The notes under the pieces are model-generated. The model was not told the origin of the DNA and made no database searches. It worked only from the letters and a program-made list of their open reading frames with translations. The position numbers and the translations under genes were made by a program. From Lasiodiplodia sp. COLG20 (lineage: Eukaryota > Ascomycota > Dothideomycetes > Botryosphaeriales > Botryosphaeriaceae): a stretch of DNA of 64,000 nucleotides. Location: the NCBI GenBank assembly GCA_009801085.1, contig VNWV01000002.1, positions 3,720,001 through 3,784,000 of the forward strand. Reading direction: 5' to 3'. Position 1 is the stretch's first letter. Each line of letters starts with the position of its first letter. Below, in pieces: positions 21,605 through 31,621 of this stretch.

Positions 21605-24600
21605 ATGGCTGAGCGGTCGCAACCTCGGCGGCGCGGGTACCGCAGGAATTACCAAGCTTGTGAAGCCTGCAAGAAGCAGAAAGGACGATGTGACCTGGGC
21701 TCACCCGACAACCCGCAGCCGCCGTGCACCCGTTGCCGTCGGGCCAGGAAAGAGTGTATCTTCGGCCCGAGCCGGTTCAGCTCGCGAGGCAACAATCCGA
21801 GCACCGGCACCAGTCCTGCTGATGAAACAACCGGTATGCAGTTTGAGGCTCTCGATCTGAAATGTCTCAGCACATCTAATCTATTGTGCTAGGATCAAAC
21901 AATGCAGCCCTTCCAAATATCCCAAGCCTGTCCTCAGGCACTCGCGAACATGCTTGGACAGCCGATGGAGTATCGCCTGCCAGCAGTTCGTCTGCTCGCA
22001 ACAACGTCTTTCAACCAGGTTTTCTTCAGGTCTCCAGCAGTGGAAGTGCAAATCAGGAAAGCGTGACGTCACAGCCATCTAATCAGGATGAGGGAAATAT
22101 CCGTGATCATCTGATGAGCGCTACCCTCAGGAACCCAACTGAGGCCATGAGGCTGCTGTCCCATACTGCAAGATTGACCAATCCGCAAACGCTGGAAAGA
22201 CCGTATTATACGACTCCGAGCGACAAGAGGCCTGCCGACGGCGACCTCTTTTGCCACGACATGGAGTATGAATCCGAGTATCGTCGCAGATATCGAGCAA
22301 ACGAATTCCCAGAACGTCTAGATGACAATCCTCGAGGCGATGATCAAACATTTTCAACTTGGATGCATTTCCGAATGTGTAAGGACAAGGTCATCAGCCC
22401 GAATGAAGCGCTGTTCCTAGTCAACTAGTGAGTTACACCCGGTCCACTTCCACAACCTGATATTGAGAAAACCACAGTTTCTTTGAGCACATGAATCCGA
22501 TGAGGCCGATTGTTTCCGACTATTATCATGACCCAAAAAATCATTTGGAACTCCTCAGGGAGGAACCGACACTAGCATGCACAATCATTGCCACCGCCGC
22601 CAGATACACTCGATTACCAGGGCATGCTGCCCTGACACGAGGCCATTTACTCCACAACAGTCTACTTCGCCATGTCCAAGCGTGCACCCAGCGAATTATC
22701 TGGGGCTTTGGAGAAGAGGAGATGGGCATTGGTAGAACCATTGGCTTCATCGAGAGCCTTTTGATTTTTGTGTGTTGGGTAAGATGTTACCCCAAAAAAG
22801 GCATCGCACTCAAACTGACGTTACCCTCAGCACCCCAGGGCTCTGCAAATGCTGGTAGAGTCCAGCGAGCTGGCACCGCCGACCGACTTTGACACTGAAG
22901 CCCATGGCAAATATTTCTTTGAGAAAAGCATCCAAGGCAAGTGTAAAGTATTCTTCTGAAGCCGGTAGACTGACATGTCACAGGTGTACACGCACACGTC
23001 ATCATAAGAATAACTAGGCAGTCTAACCGAATGGTTTGGTACGTATATCCTCGGCCTGTTGCCGGGCACACATGACTGATTTTTTTTACAGGATGCTCAT
23101 TGGTCTTGCCTCAACAATCGCTCACGAGATTGGATTGTGGGAAGCAGACAGCACACCCAGTCGAATTGCCACTGAAAATGATGAACGCAAGCTTCGAATA
23201 AAGAAACACCTCCTCCTCGAATGTGTCGAGGCACATTTCCGGCTTGGAAAAGCTGCCACGATGCAACAACCATTCGGCCTCTCCTTCGACGTACAGCCGC
23301 CAAATACTGTGATCGAATTCGACGAAAAGCGCAAGTGTCTCCACCGATGCTTGGACACCGCTATCGAGTGTGCACAGCTCGTGCATATGGCGACAACCGC
23401 CCTATACCAAAGCCCTGCGCAGACGAAGGCTATGATCACATCGAAGAAATACCTCAGTGCCGTTATGCATTATGATACCTTACTCAGGAGCTGGCACGAA
23501 AGTGCAAGCAGCATTCCTTGTGAGTCTCATCAACACGCCTTGAGCTGTAAGACATTCTGACACATATTAGCGGTTCTCCCGGCCTTGACAGCTCAAGCCC
23601 AAATCATGTACCACGCCGCTCGCTCTTACATCCATCTCATTGGCATACAAGCAATCATGGAGAGATCACTCTCGTTCTCATATTCAAACATTCAGTCCGA
23701 TCGTTCTAGAGTATTTGATGAACAGGGTATGGCGGAAGTCATGCGGTTGCCGGAGACTGCGCGGGATCTGGAATTGATCAAAGTGGTAAGAACTCAGCAA
23801 CACTTCCATGAGCTCTGGGAAACATGCTAATTTTGGTTTGGGAAGATTGCCACTGGATGTCGTCAAGGCATGGAAAATGTAATCAAGTTGCACGAGGTGG
23901 ATGCCTTTAGGAACACAACAGAACAAGTGCGCGCAAATGTCATTTCCATTGTCATTTGTGCCTTGAAGGTGAGTTACATTGATGATTGACTCTACGGGGC
24001 GTGTATGTGTTAGAATGCTGACACCGAAAAGGTTGCTAGTCTCAACATAGAACCGAAGCAAGACATGATTCTCCTGCTCAAAAAAGTCGTCCACATAATC
24101 GAAGCATCCGCCATAGACGACCTCGACCTTGGCCCTATTTACGCCGAATCTTTACGTACTCTAATCGCCAAAGTCGAAAATGCACGACCAGTCCGCGCCC
24201 AAGCTGGCGGTGAATCCACAGACCAAGGGGAACAACAACAACATAGTCAAGCCAACTACTCGCCTATCCTTTCACCTGCACAGAACAGTAGTAGCAACGA
24301 TACTACATCTACCTCGTCCACAGGACCCACCACTGGCTTCACGACAGCAGCATCTTCAAACAACATGACGGCTTCCGCTTCCATAGTACCGATCACAGCG
24401 TCATCTTCATCGGCGGATGGGGCCGCTCCATCGTCTTTTGCGTGCGGTACAGGAGGTGGAGAGAGCAGTATGGCTGGCGACTTTGGTGATCCGACAGCGG
24501 GGATGGGTACAGAAATGGTGGGCGGTGCGCCGGCGGATTGGAGTCAGTGGCTCGCGTTCCAGTTCGACCCATCGTTTTCCGCATTCGAAATGGGTCATTC

Positions 24601-24643
24601 GTTTGATGCGACATATCCATTCCTTTCTTCCGGGATGGATTGA
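21605..24643 (+). CDS. Zn2Cys6 transcription factor, nine exons
   Basis: Exons: 21605..21833, 21893..22427, 22478..22778, 22831..22936, 22984..23038, 23092..23519, 23571..23785, 23846..23968 and 24032..24643, giving 867 residues. All phases close. The intron at 22937..22983 has a GC donor (AG|GCAAGT). The zinc cluster is at residues 17-49: YQACEACKKQKGRCD then CTRCRRARKECIFG, of the Leu3/War1-like type. The regulatory domain includes NEALFLVNYFFEHMNPM, ACTIIATAARYTRL, IGLASTIAHEIGLW and KKHLLLECVEAHFRLGKAA. The last 130 residues are Ser/Thr/Ala-rich and probably an activation region (QWLAFQFDPSFSAFEMG). Its place between xylose reductase and a polyol dehydrogenase makes it a candidate local regulator, which is inference only. 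Confidence 0.88.
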
Positions 24644-25219
24644 CGATGATGTGTGGAAGAAGGGGGTTATTGAGGGTGAAAGTGGTTGAAGATTTGATGG
24701 TGAGTAGGTAGTATTCTTGTTTCCTTTTTATTTTTTTTCGTTGTCCTCTGGATATCCGCATATCACACGGCAGCGTTTTCTCTTTAGGTACAAGGGTTAT
24801 GCAGCACCCAAGCCCCATCAGAGGTGGGGTGCACAATGTCCATGAGGGAAAAGATGGTGGGATGAGACGTATGAACTCTTACAGTAATGCACGTCTATCA
24901 TTTAGTGGCTAATTGGAATAGAGAAAAGGAAATCTCAATCGCTTTGTTGCCCGCTCTATCACTTCTACACCAGACGCGCTGACGCATATACATACAACAA
25001 TGAGGAAAAACAGAATACAGAATATCGTCCCCAGCACCGTACGCCACGTACATTATAGTCTCGCAGCAATCAACGAAAACGTCACAGACGTGCCGGAAGC
25101 TTGCTCGGTCTCGCACTTACATCCACCGAGCTTGGTTCCTTCGTTTCACTATCTCCTTCTCAGCCGTCGACGTCCACTTTTCCTACTTTCCGATTCTCAT
25201 GCGCAAACCAAAACTGAAC
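24644..25219. other. Spacer between two convergent genes
   Basis: It holds 3' UTRs of the Zn2Cys6 gene and of the polyol dehydrogenase on the other strand. I see no gene. Confidence 0.5.
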
Positions 25220-26599
25220 TCACGCTTCTGTGGCCAAAGGTACCTCCACTTCGTCGACGATCTGCACCTTGATGCTGCCTTGGGTAAGGTCCGAGCACAG
25301 CTCGAGGGCCTCCTTGGACTTGGCAAGAGGGAAGACGTGCGAGATGAGCGGCTTGACGTCGAGGACTCCGCCGCTAATTGCCGAGATGCCAGCAGGCCAG
25401 GTGTCGCGGTAGCGGTTGATGAACTTGAGGTTAATCTGTGTTTGGTTAAAAAACCAGGTCAGCGAAGTGTTCAGGGGCAACAAGGATTCATATTTTCCCT
25501 CTTCGGCACCACTATTACTCACCTCAGCCAAGCTCATGTGCATGAAGGGCAGGTTGTTCATGATATCCTTGCCGACGCCAATGACGCAAACAGTGCCACC
25601 GCGGCGCGCGGCGAAGCCAGCCGTGCAGACGCTGCTCTCGACTCCTGTACACTCGAGCACAGTGTCAGGGGCCAGATACTCACGCTCCTCCTCACTCAGC
25701 CCCTCAACCTCGGCGCCTTCTCCCAAGAACAGCCTCCGCACAGCATCGGCGTTGCCACGCGCTCCCAGGGCCGGGTCGACGCGATATGTGCGGCAGCCAG
25801 GCACGTAGCGCTTGGCGAACTCGAGACGGCGCGGCTCGAGGTCAGTGATGACGAGGGGGTTGGCGCCACTGGCGCGGGCAGCGGCGAGAGCGAGCAGGCC
25901 GATGGGACCGGCGCCGCACACGAGGGCGGGGCGGCCGAGCGAGAGCGGAGCGGTGGCGATGCCGTGCAGCACGACCGACAACGGCTCCAGCAGGGCGGCC
26001 TCGCCGAAGCTGATGGCGGTCGGGAGCTTGTGGCACCAGCGCGCCGGGTGCGTCTTGAAGCGCTGCAGCGTGCCGTCGTAGGGGTATACTCCGGCGAAGG
26101 CCACGTCCGAGCACAGGTTGTAGCGCCCCGACCGGCACAGAAAGCAGCTCCCGCACGGCACGCCCGGCTCCAGCGCCACGCGGTCACCTGGGCGCAGCGT
26201 CGTCACGGTGGGGTGCGCGCGCACGACGATGCCGGCCGCCTCGTGGCCGAGAATGCAGTCGCCGTCGACGGTAAGGGTGCCGATAGCACCGCGTTTCCAG
26301 AAGTGGATGTCGGAGCTGGAGGGGGCAAGTTTGGGAACGTCAGCTCAAAGTTCCCTCTTTCTTTGCAACGGAGATGATCCTAACCCGCAGACTCCTGTTG
26401 CCTTGATGTGGATAAGGACTTCGCCGGGCCCCGGCTCGTTGATTGGCGCTTCCTCCATCTTTATGCGGTGGTCGGCGGTGACCTTGAGCGAGGGGTTGCC
26501 ATATTTCTGGAGCTCCGAGACGCTCGTGCTGCCGGCGTGCGATGCTTTGCCATTGAGCTGCATGCTGTCGCTGTTGTCCAGAATTACGGAGGGCGCCAT
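25220..26599 (-). CDS. Zinc-dependent polyol dehydrogenase (L-arabinitol/sorbitol/xylitol type)
   Basis: Three exons, 26385..26599, 25523..26315 and 25220..25435, give 407 residues. Introns are 69 and 87 bp; the second is a multiple of three and open. It is a medium-chain dehydrogenase. The catalytic zinc site has Cys71 (TGVCGSDIHFW, rebuilt across the first intron), His96-Glu97 (GHEAAG) and the Glu of LLEPLSV. The structural zinc has four cysteines at 126, 129, 132 and 140 (CGSCFLCRSGRYNLC). The Rossmann motif CGAGPIGLLAL and the acidic ITDLEP point to NAD+. LECTGVESS and NRYRDTWPAGI are typical of fungal L-arabinitol 4-dehydrogenase relatives. Substrate (L-arabinitol, xylitol or sorbitol) cannot be settled by eye. 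The N-terminal 35 residues are an extension. A GTGAGT at the stop leaves room for an alternative C-terminal exon. Confidence 0.85.
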
Positions 26600-27183
26600 G
26601 GCAGGCGGCGATGCAGGTGATGAGAGTAAGAAAGTGTAAAAAGAGACGGGGACGGCTAAAGAGGAGAAAATGGGAAAAGTAGGGGAAAGCTCGGTGTAGA
26701 GACCGGCATGAGGACTTTTGTTATCATCCGTTCAGCCTGGATGGAGCTTACAGAAGGTGTGGCACGGCTTGCCCAGTTGATGCTGAGCCCCCCGCGTCCG
26801 TGTGCCGGCTCGAAAAGCGGGCGGAATGTGGGGTAGACGAAAAGGGCATGTCTAAGCACCCGCTCGGCTTGCTCACAACGGCAGTCCGGCGCGCGTCCGA
26901 CGCACCTGCCACTTCCTGACTTAGTAGTCGCGCCGCCGTCTTCCCTCACCTCGCAGCGCCGCGGATTCCAGCATTTGGCCAGCTCAGGAAAATGCACACG
27001 CCGAACACCACCAGGGAGGAAGTAAGGAGCGCCTCACTCTTAGGCCCCGCAAAGCCAATGGCTATATTTCAGCACGATCCCCTCGAGTCTCAGAAGCCTC
27101 TGTCCCCCTGCCTTCCTCATCGCTGCGTTTTTCTTCTTTCCTGTTTATTTTCTCCGTCTGTCTAGAATATACCCCCCGCAGCA
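26600..27183. promoter_or_regulatory. Divergent promoter shared by the polyol dehydrogenase and the DHA-synthase-like gene
   Basis: 584 bp separate the two outward-facing start codons. GGCTAAA at 26654..26660 matches the full XlnR/Xyr1 consensus, 55 bp upstream of the dehydrogenase start. The part before 27184 is pyrimidine-rich (TTTCTTCTTTCCTG), typical of strongly expressed fungal genes. Shared regulation of the two genes is inference. Confidence 0.6.
26654..26660 (+). promoter_or_regulatory. GGCTAAA, full XlnR-type motif
   Basis: Exact match to the published consensus of the xylanolytic/pentose regulator, within the shared divergent promoter. It could also be chance in 584 bp. Confidence 0.35.
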
Positions 27184-29449
27184 ATGGCGGTTACCAACGG
27201 CAGCACCGACTACGGCAAGAATGTCGTCGACGGCCTCGTCAACGAGGCAAAGCTTGAGGCGAAGTCTGTCGCAAAGCTGTCGCCCGACCACGACCACGTT
27301 CTGAAGTGCTTCCGCCTGTTGATTGCTGATCTTTGCCAGCAATTCGGCGGCGGCCACCCGGGGTAAGCATCCCTCATCGAGAAAGACCGGCGCATCCCGA
27401 ACTGACTGTTTTGCGCAGAGGAGCAATTGGCATGGCTGCCATCGGCATCTCCTTGTGGAAGTACGTCATGCGGTACGCTCCGCACACCCCCGACTTCTTC
27501 AACCGCGACCGCTTCGTCCTCTCCAATGGTGCGTTTTCCGACAGGCAATTCCGAGACAATGCTGACTTTCGGCAGGACACACGTGCCTCTTCCAGTACAC
27601 GTTCAACCACCTTGTTGGCTACAAGGCCATGACTTTTGACCAGCTCAAATCCTACCACTCGGACCGCGAAGACATGCTTTGCCCCGGCCACCCCGAGATC
27701 GAGCACGAGGGTATCGAGGTCACCACCGGTCCTCTCGGACAGGGAGTTGCCAATGCCGTCGGCTTGGCCATGGCCACCAAGAACCTTGCCGCTACCTACA
27801 ACAAACCCGGCTATGATGTCGTCTCGAACCACACCTGGTGCATGATTGGCGATGCGTGTTTGCAGGAGGGTGTTGGTCTCGAGGCCATCTCGCTGGCTGG
27901 CCACTTGAAGCTGAACAACCTGACCGTCATTTACGACAACAACCAGATCACCTGCGACGGATCCGTGGACCTCACCAACAGCGAGGACGTTAACGCCAAG
28001 ATGCGCGCCTGCGGCTGGGACGTTATCGACATTGAGGATGGCTGCTTCGACATCGAGGGTATCGTCCAGGCACTGGAGAAGTCGAAGAAGTCAACCGACA
28101 AGCCCACCTTCATCAATGTCAGGACCATTATTGGCATCGGCAGCGCTGTTGCCGGCACCGCCGTGGCCCATGGTGCTGCCTTCGGCAAGGATGACGTTGC
28201 AAACATGAAGAAGATCTATGGATACAATCCCGAGGAGCATTTTGTCATCACTGACACTGTCCGCGCATTTTTCGCCGAATGCCCCAGCCGTGGAGAGAAG
28301 TACGTCCAGGAGTGGAATGCGCTGGTGGACAAGTACAGCGAGGCACACCCCGAACTGGCCAACGAGTTCAAGGCACGGGTTAAGGGCGAGCTTCCTGCCA
28401 ACTGGAAGGACCTGATTCCGAAGGAGTTCCCGCAGAAGCCTACTGCTTCGCGTGCATCGTCTGGGCTGGTCTTCAACCCGATTGCCCAGAGCATCAATAA
28501 CTTCATGGTCGGTACCGCCGATCTCTCGCCCTCCGTCAACATGATTTGGAAGGGCAAGGAGGACTTCCAGCACCCTGAACGCAAGACCGCCTGCGGCATC
28601 AACGGTACTTATGCTGGTCGCTACATCCACTACGGTGTCCGTGAACACGCCATGTGCGCCATCTCGAACGGCCTCGCCGCTTTCGCTCCCAACACCATCA
28701 TCCCCGTCACCAGCTCCTTCTTCATGTTCTACCTTTACGCCGCTCCTGCCGTCCGCATGGGTTCTCTGCAGCATCTGCAAGTCATTCACGCCGCCACTCA
28801 CGACTCCATCGGCATGGGTGAGGATGGACCTACGCACCAGCCCATTGAGCTCCCTGCTCTCTACCGTGCCATGCCCAACCTCCTCTACATCCGTCCCGGC
28901 GACAGCGAGGAGGCGGCAGGTGCATGGATCGCCGCCATCGAAGCCAAGAACACATCGTCCATCATCTCGACCTCGCGACACGCCATCCCGCAGCTGAAGC
29001 AGACGCGCCGCGACGGCGTCGCCAAGGGTGCGTACGTCTTGGAGGAGGTCGAGGGCGATGCTGACGTGACGCTCATCGGCGTCGGTGCTGAGCTGAGCTT
29101 CGCGCTGGACGTTGCGGCCGCTCTCAAGGAGGAGTCGGGCATCAAGGCTCGCGTCGTCTCCTTCCCGTGCCAGCGCCTTTTCGAGCGCCAGGATTCGCAG
29201 TACAAGCGCGAGACTCTGAAGAGGCACACCGGCGTGCCCGCCGTCGTCATAGAGCCGTATGCCGCCTTTGGCTGGGAGAGGTACGCCGATGCCGCCATCT
29301 GCATGAAGACTTTCGGCAAGAGTTTGCCCGGCAAGCATGCTTATGAGTACTTTGGCTTTGGCAAGAAGACCATGACGACCAAGGTTACGGACTACCTGAA
29401 GAGGCTGAAGGAAGATGAGTTTTTGAAGTCGGAGTTTGTCGAGTTGTAG
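27184..29449 (+). CDS. Dihydroxyacetone-synthase-like transketolase
   Basis: Three exons, 27184..27362, 27419..27528 and 27576..29449, give 720 residues. It is a thiamine-diphosphate enzyme moving a two-carbon unit from xylulose 5-phosphate to an aldehyde. Motifs run in order: GGHPG, FFNRDRFVLSNGHTCLFQY, CPGHPEIEHEGIEVTTGPLG, the TPP site GDACLQEG...VIYDNNQ, CDGSVD, REHAMCAISNGLAA, SSFFMFYLYAAPAVRM and GPTHQPIE. FNRDRFVLSNGHxCLFQY, DACLQEG, CDGSVD and FMFYLYAAPAxRM are, as I recall them, features of dihydroxyacetone synthase (formaldehyde transketolase) of methylotrophic yeasts rather than of Tkl1. The C-terminus FVEL is not a peroxisomal SKL-type signal, unlike those yeast enzymes. In non-methylotrophic moulds the acceptor may be another aldehyde. 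It shares a divergent promoter with the polyol dehydrogenase. Confidence 0.88.
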
Positions 29450-29890
29450 GGTATCTAAGATTAGGTGCGGATTCTTGTCGTATATGGCATTTTGAAGAGC
29501 GTTTTTGAAGTAACTTGCCGCCGTTTTCGTGGCTTGGATAGGCGTTTGGGTGTGTAACATTAGACGCAGGGTACGATTGCATAGTTTCAGTTCATGCTAC
29601 ATTTGATAGATGTTCTCGCTGAATTCATCTCTGACATTTTCAATTTTGCTGTGAAGCTGGTGGGGCCGATGCGGAAGTACGATCGCAAATTCAGAGACTA
29701 GGTTCCAGAGCCTAAAAATGATGGCCCAAGCATCCATCCATGCATGCCTTGGATTTTCGGTCTCGCGTCTTCTTGCGTGGTCGTGGTGGGGGGAGAAAAT
29801 GCGGTGGCCGAGAAATCGCAATGTTCCCGTTCGAGATTTGGAGTTCTGGCGCCCGCAGGCGTACAGCCCAGCTCTACCTTAGGAAGTTAA
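29450..29890. other. 3' flank of the DHA-synthase-like gene
   Basis: Presumed 3' UTR and spacer. No gene or repeat is seen. Confidence 0.4.
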
Positions 29891-29987
29891 CATATCATGG
29901 GTAGTTGAAGCTATCATCCGGGCGAGAATGTCGAATTAAAAATTTTACATATACGTCCAGACGATAGCTTCACCTACCCATGATATG
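29891..29987. repeat. 25-bp inverted repeat with 47-nt loop
   Basis: The left arm (29891..29915) starts CATATCATGGGTAG and ends TGAAGCTATC. The right arm (29963..29987) is its reverse complement with one mismatch. The loop is AT-rich. It could be a hairpin-forming remnant of a small inverted-repeat element, or the termini of an element whose body is lost. Confidence 0.8.
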
Positions 29988-29996
29988 AGAAAAAAC

Positions 29997-30945
29997 AAAT
30001 CTACGCTAGCCATCGGCCGTGAGAGGGGACTGTATGTGTTGGTGTTGGCGCTGGCGGGAAGGCGCGCTAGCGCCGGGCACTGTGTTTTGTAGCCTGTGGC
30101 CTACGAGAATTTCTAACCTTTGCCCTGGTCCCCCCTCGAATTTTCGACGCTATATCGGAGCTCTTACGCGGTAGATTTCGAACTTTTACGGCTTTTTAAC
30201 GTTTTCTATATAAGATGAACCCCTAGGAGCACGGTTTAGGCGCGGGCTAGGGCAGCGTAGCTGATACTACGGCTAAGGTAAGTAAATACTAAATTATATT
30301 TTTCTTTCCCCTTACTCGCCTGACTATTTCTTGCGATGGAGAATCCGAATTGCGTAAAATTAAGTTACGTATAAGCGTTGTTATAGAGATTTGGCCAACT
30401 GTTAGCTATATATATAGAATAAGAAGAAGCGTGGCAGACGCGCCGGCGGTAAGCGTAACGCGGACGTTCTAGAGTAGTAGTAGCGGCGGCAGCAGTAGTA
30501 TTATTAGAAGGGCGGTTCTAGCACCGAGGTTGGCGAGGCGGTGGCGGCCGTCAAGTAAGGGTAATAAGGGCAGGATGCACAAGCTTCTCAGCGCCATGAG
30601 GAAGGTATTGAAGGCGGCTAGGGAGTAAGCGGAGGCACAGGCGGAGGCTGAAGTGGAGGATGAGGACGAGGACTCGGGGATGGAGAGGCGAAGCGCTGAC
30701 TTGGAGTTGGATCTTATTACTGAAGAAAGTTAACGTCGTTTTGAGAGAAGTAGAGATGGATTTAGAGAGATGTAGGCCGTGGGCCAATGCCGGTGGCAGT
30801 GAGTTCCTAGCAGGGGTCAAAATTGTAGCCGCCTACTACAGAGGGGCACTACAGCCGATAATCCTCGAGGGTAACGATGCCTCATCTTTTTCTTTTCAAA
30901 AAAAAAATCCACGCTGGCCACCGGCTGCGAGAGGGGACTGTACGT
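29997..30945. mobile_element. Decayed repeat-derived segment bounded by a 41-bp direct repeat
   Basis: A 41-nt sequence at 29997..30037 recurs at 30905..30945 with six differences, all transitions (T/C or A/G), as repeat-induced point mutation would leave. The 0.9 kb between is full of TAG/TAT/TTA and contains short acidic and basic coding-like shreds (for example around 30640-30720) broken by stops. No transposase or reverse transcriptase motif is recognisable. I read it as a relic of a transposable element of unknown class. Confidence 0.45.
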
Positions 30946-31525
30946 ATAGATTGGTAGATATTGCAGGCATCGGGAACAAAGATGGTGCTCCGCCGGAGGA
31001 GCCGGTATTGGGGTTTTGATTTGGATTTTCTCCATGATTCTGGGATGCCACTGGGCAGGTTTGGGATTTCTTTTTTTTTAAAAACTGCATGCATGGCGCA
31101 TTCTCTCGGGCTTTCGGCGGCCCTGGTGCCTCCATGTAAGACTCAAGACTCTTGATCTGGATGAGTTTATTCTGTTTCTTAAAAATTTGCTTCGCTCTTT
31201 GAGAAGTTCAAGGTAAGAAACCACCTACGGGTTAGATTAGGGCTGTCGACGCAACTACGAACATCATTACAATATGTTTCATAAGGTGCAAGGGGTGTAT
31301 GCCTTGGTCTGGGACTGTCGGAAGCAGTTCTGTTCACCTCGTACAGGTGAGCATAAAGTAAACACTGATGAAAAAAAATCATCGAGCAGAGGATCCAGAG
31401 ATGCTGTCCTCGTTCAGAGAGCTTAGTCAGTGCAAGATACTGCCGAGGATCCTCCGAAGTCGATCTGATATCGTGAAAAATTCTCCCCGGCCCTCCCCAG
31501 CCACCACCACCCCCCGGACTTCACC
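30946..31525. other. Spacer between the repeat relic and the tRNA gene
   Basis: AT-rich in part, with short A/T runs. I see no gene. Confidence 0.35.
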
Positions 31526-31535
31526 AAAACAAAAA
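31526..31535 (-). terminator. RNA polymerase III terminator of tRNA-Lys
   Basis: On the minus strand the sequence 13 nt after the tRNA 3' end reads TTTTTGTTTT, a T5 run followed by a T4 run, the usual pol III stop. Confidence 0.8.
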
Positions 31536-31548
31536 GATGTGGGAATTG

Positions 31549-31621
31549 AGCCCAACGCGGGGGTCGAACCCGCAGCCTTGAGATTAAGAGTCTCACGCTC
31601 TACCGATTGAGCTAGCCGGGC
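31549..31621 (-). tRNA. tRNA-Lys (anticodon CUU), no intron
   Basis: 73 nt. The acceptor stem GCCCGGC pairs with GTTGGGC, with G-U pairs. The D arm contains TAGCTCAATCGGTAGAGCG, a good A box. The anticodon stem TGAGA/TCTCA encloses loop CTCTTAA, giving anticodon CUU. The T arm GCGGGTTCGACCCCCGC contains the B box GGTTCGACC. CCA is not encoded, as expected in a nuclear gene. The gene lies close to repeat-derived DNA. Confidence 0.95.

Noticed and set aside
25199..26377. 392-codon open frame on the plus strand
   Set aside because: It is antisense to the zinc dehydrogenase and shows no domain.
28091..29560. 489-codon open frame on the minus strand
   Set aside because: Shadow of the DHA-synthase-like gene, caused by its codon bias.
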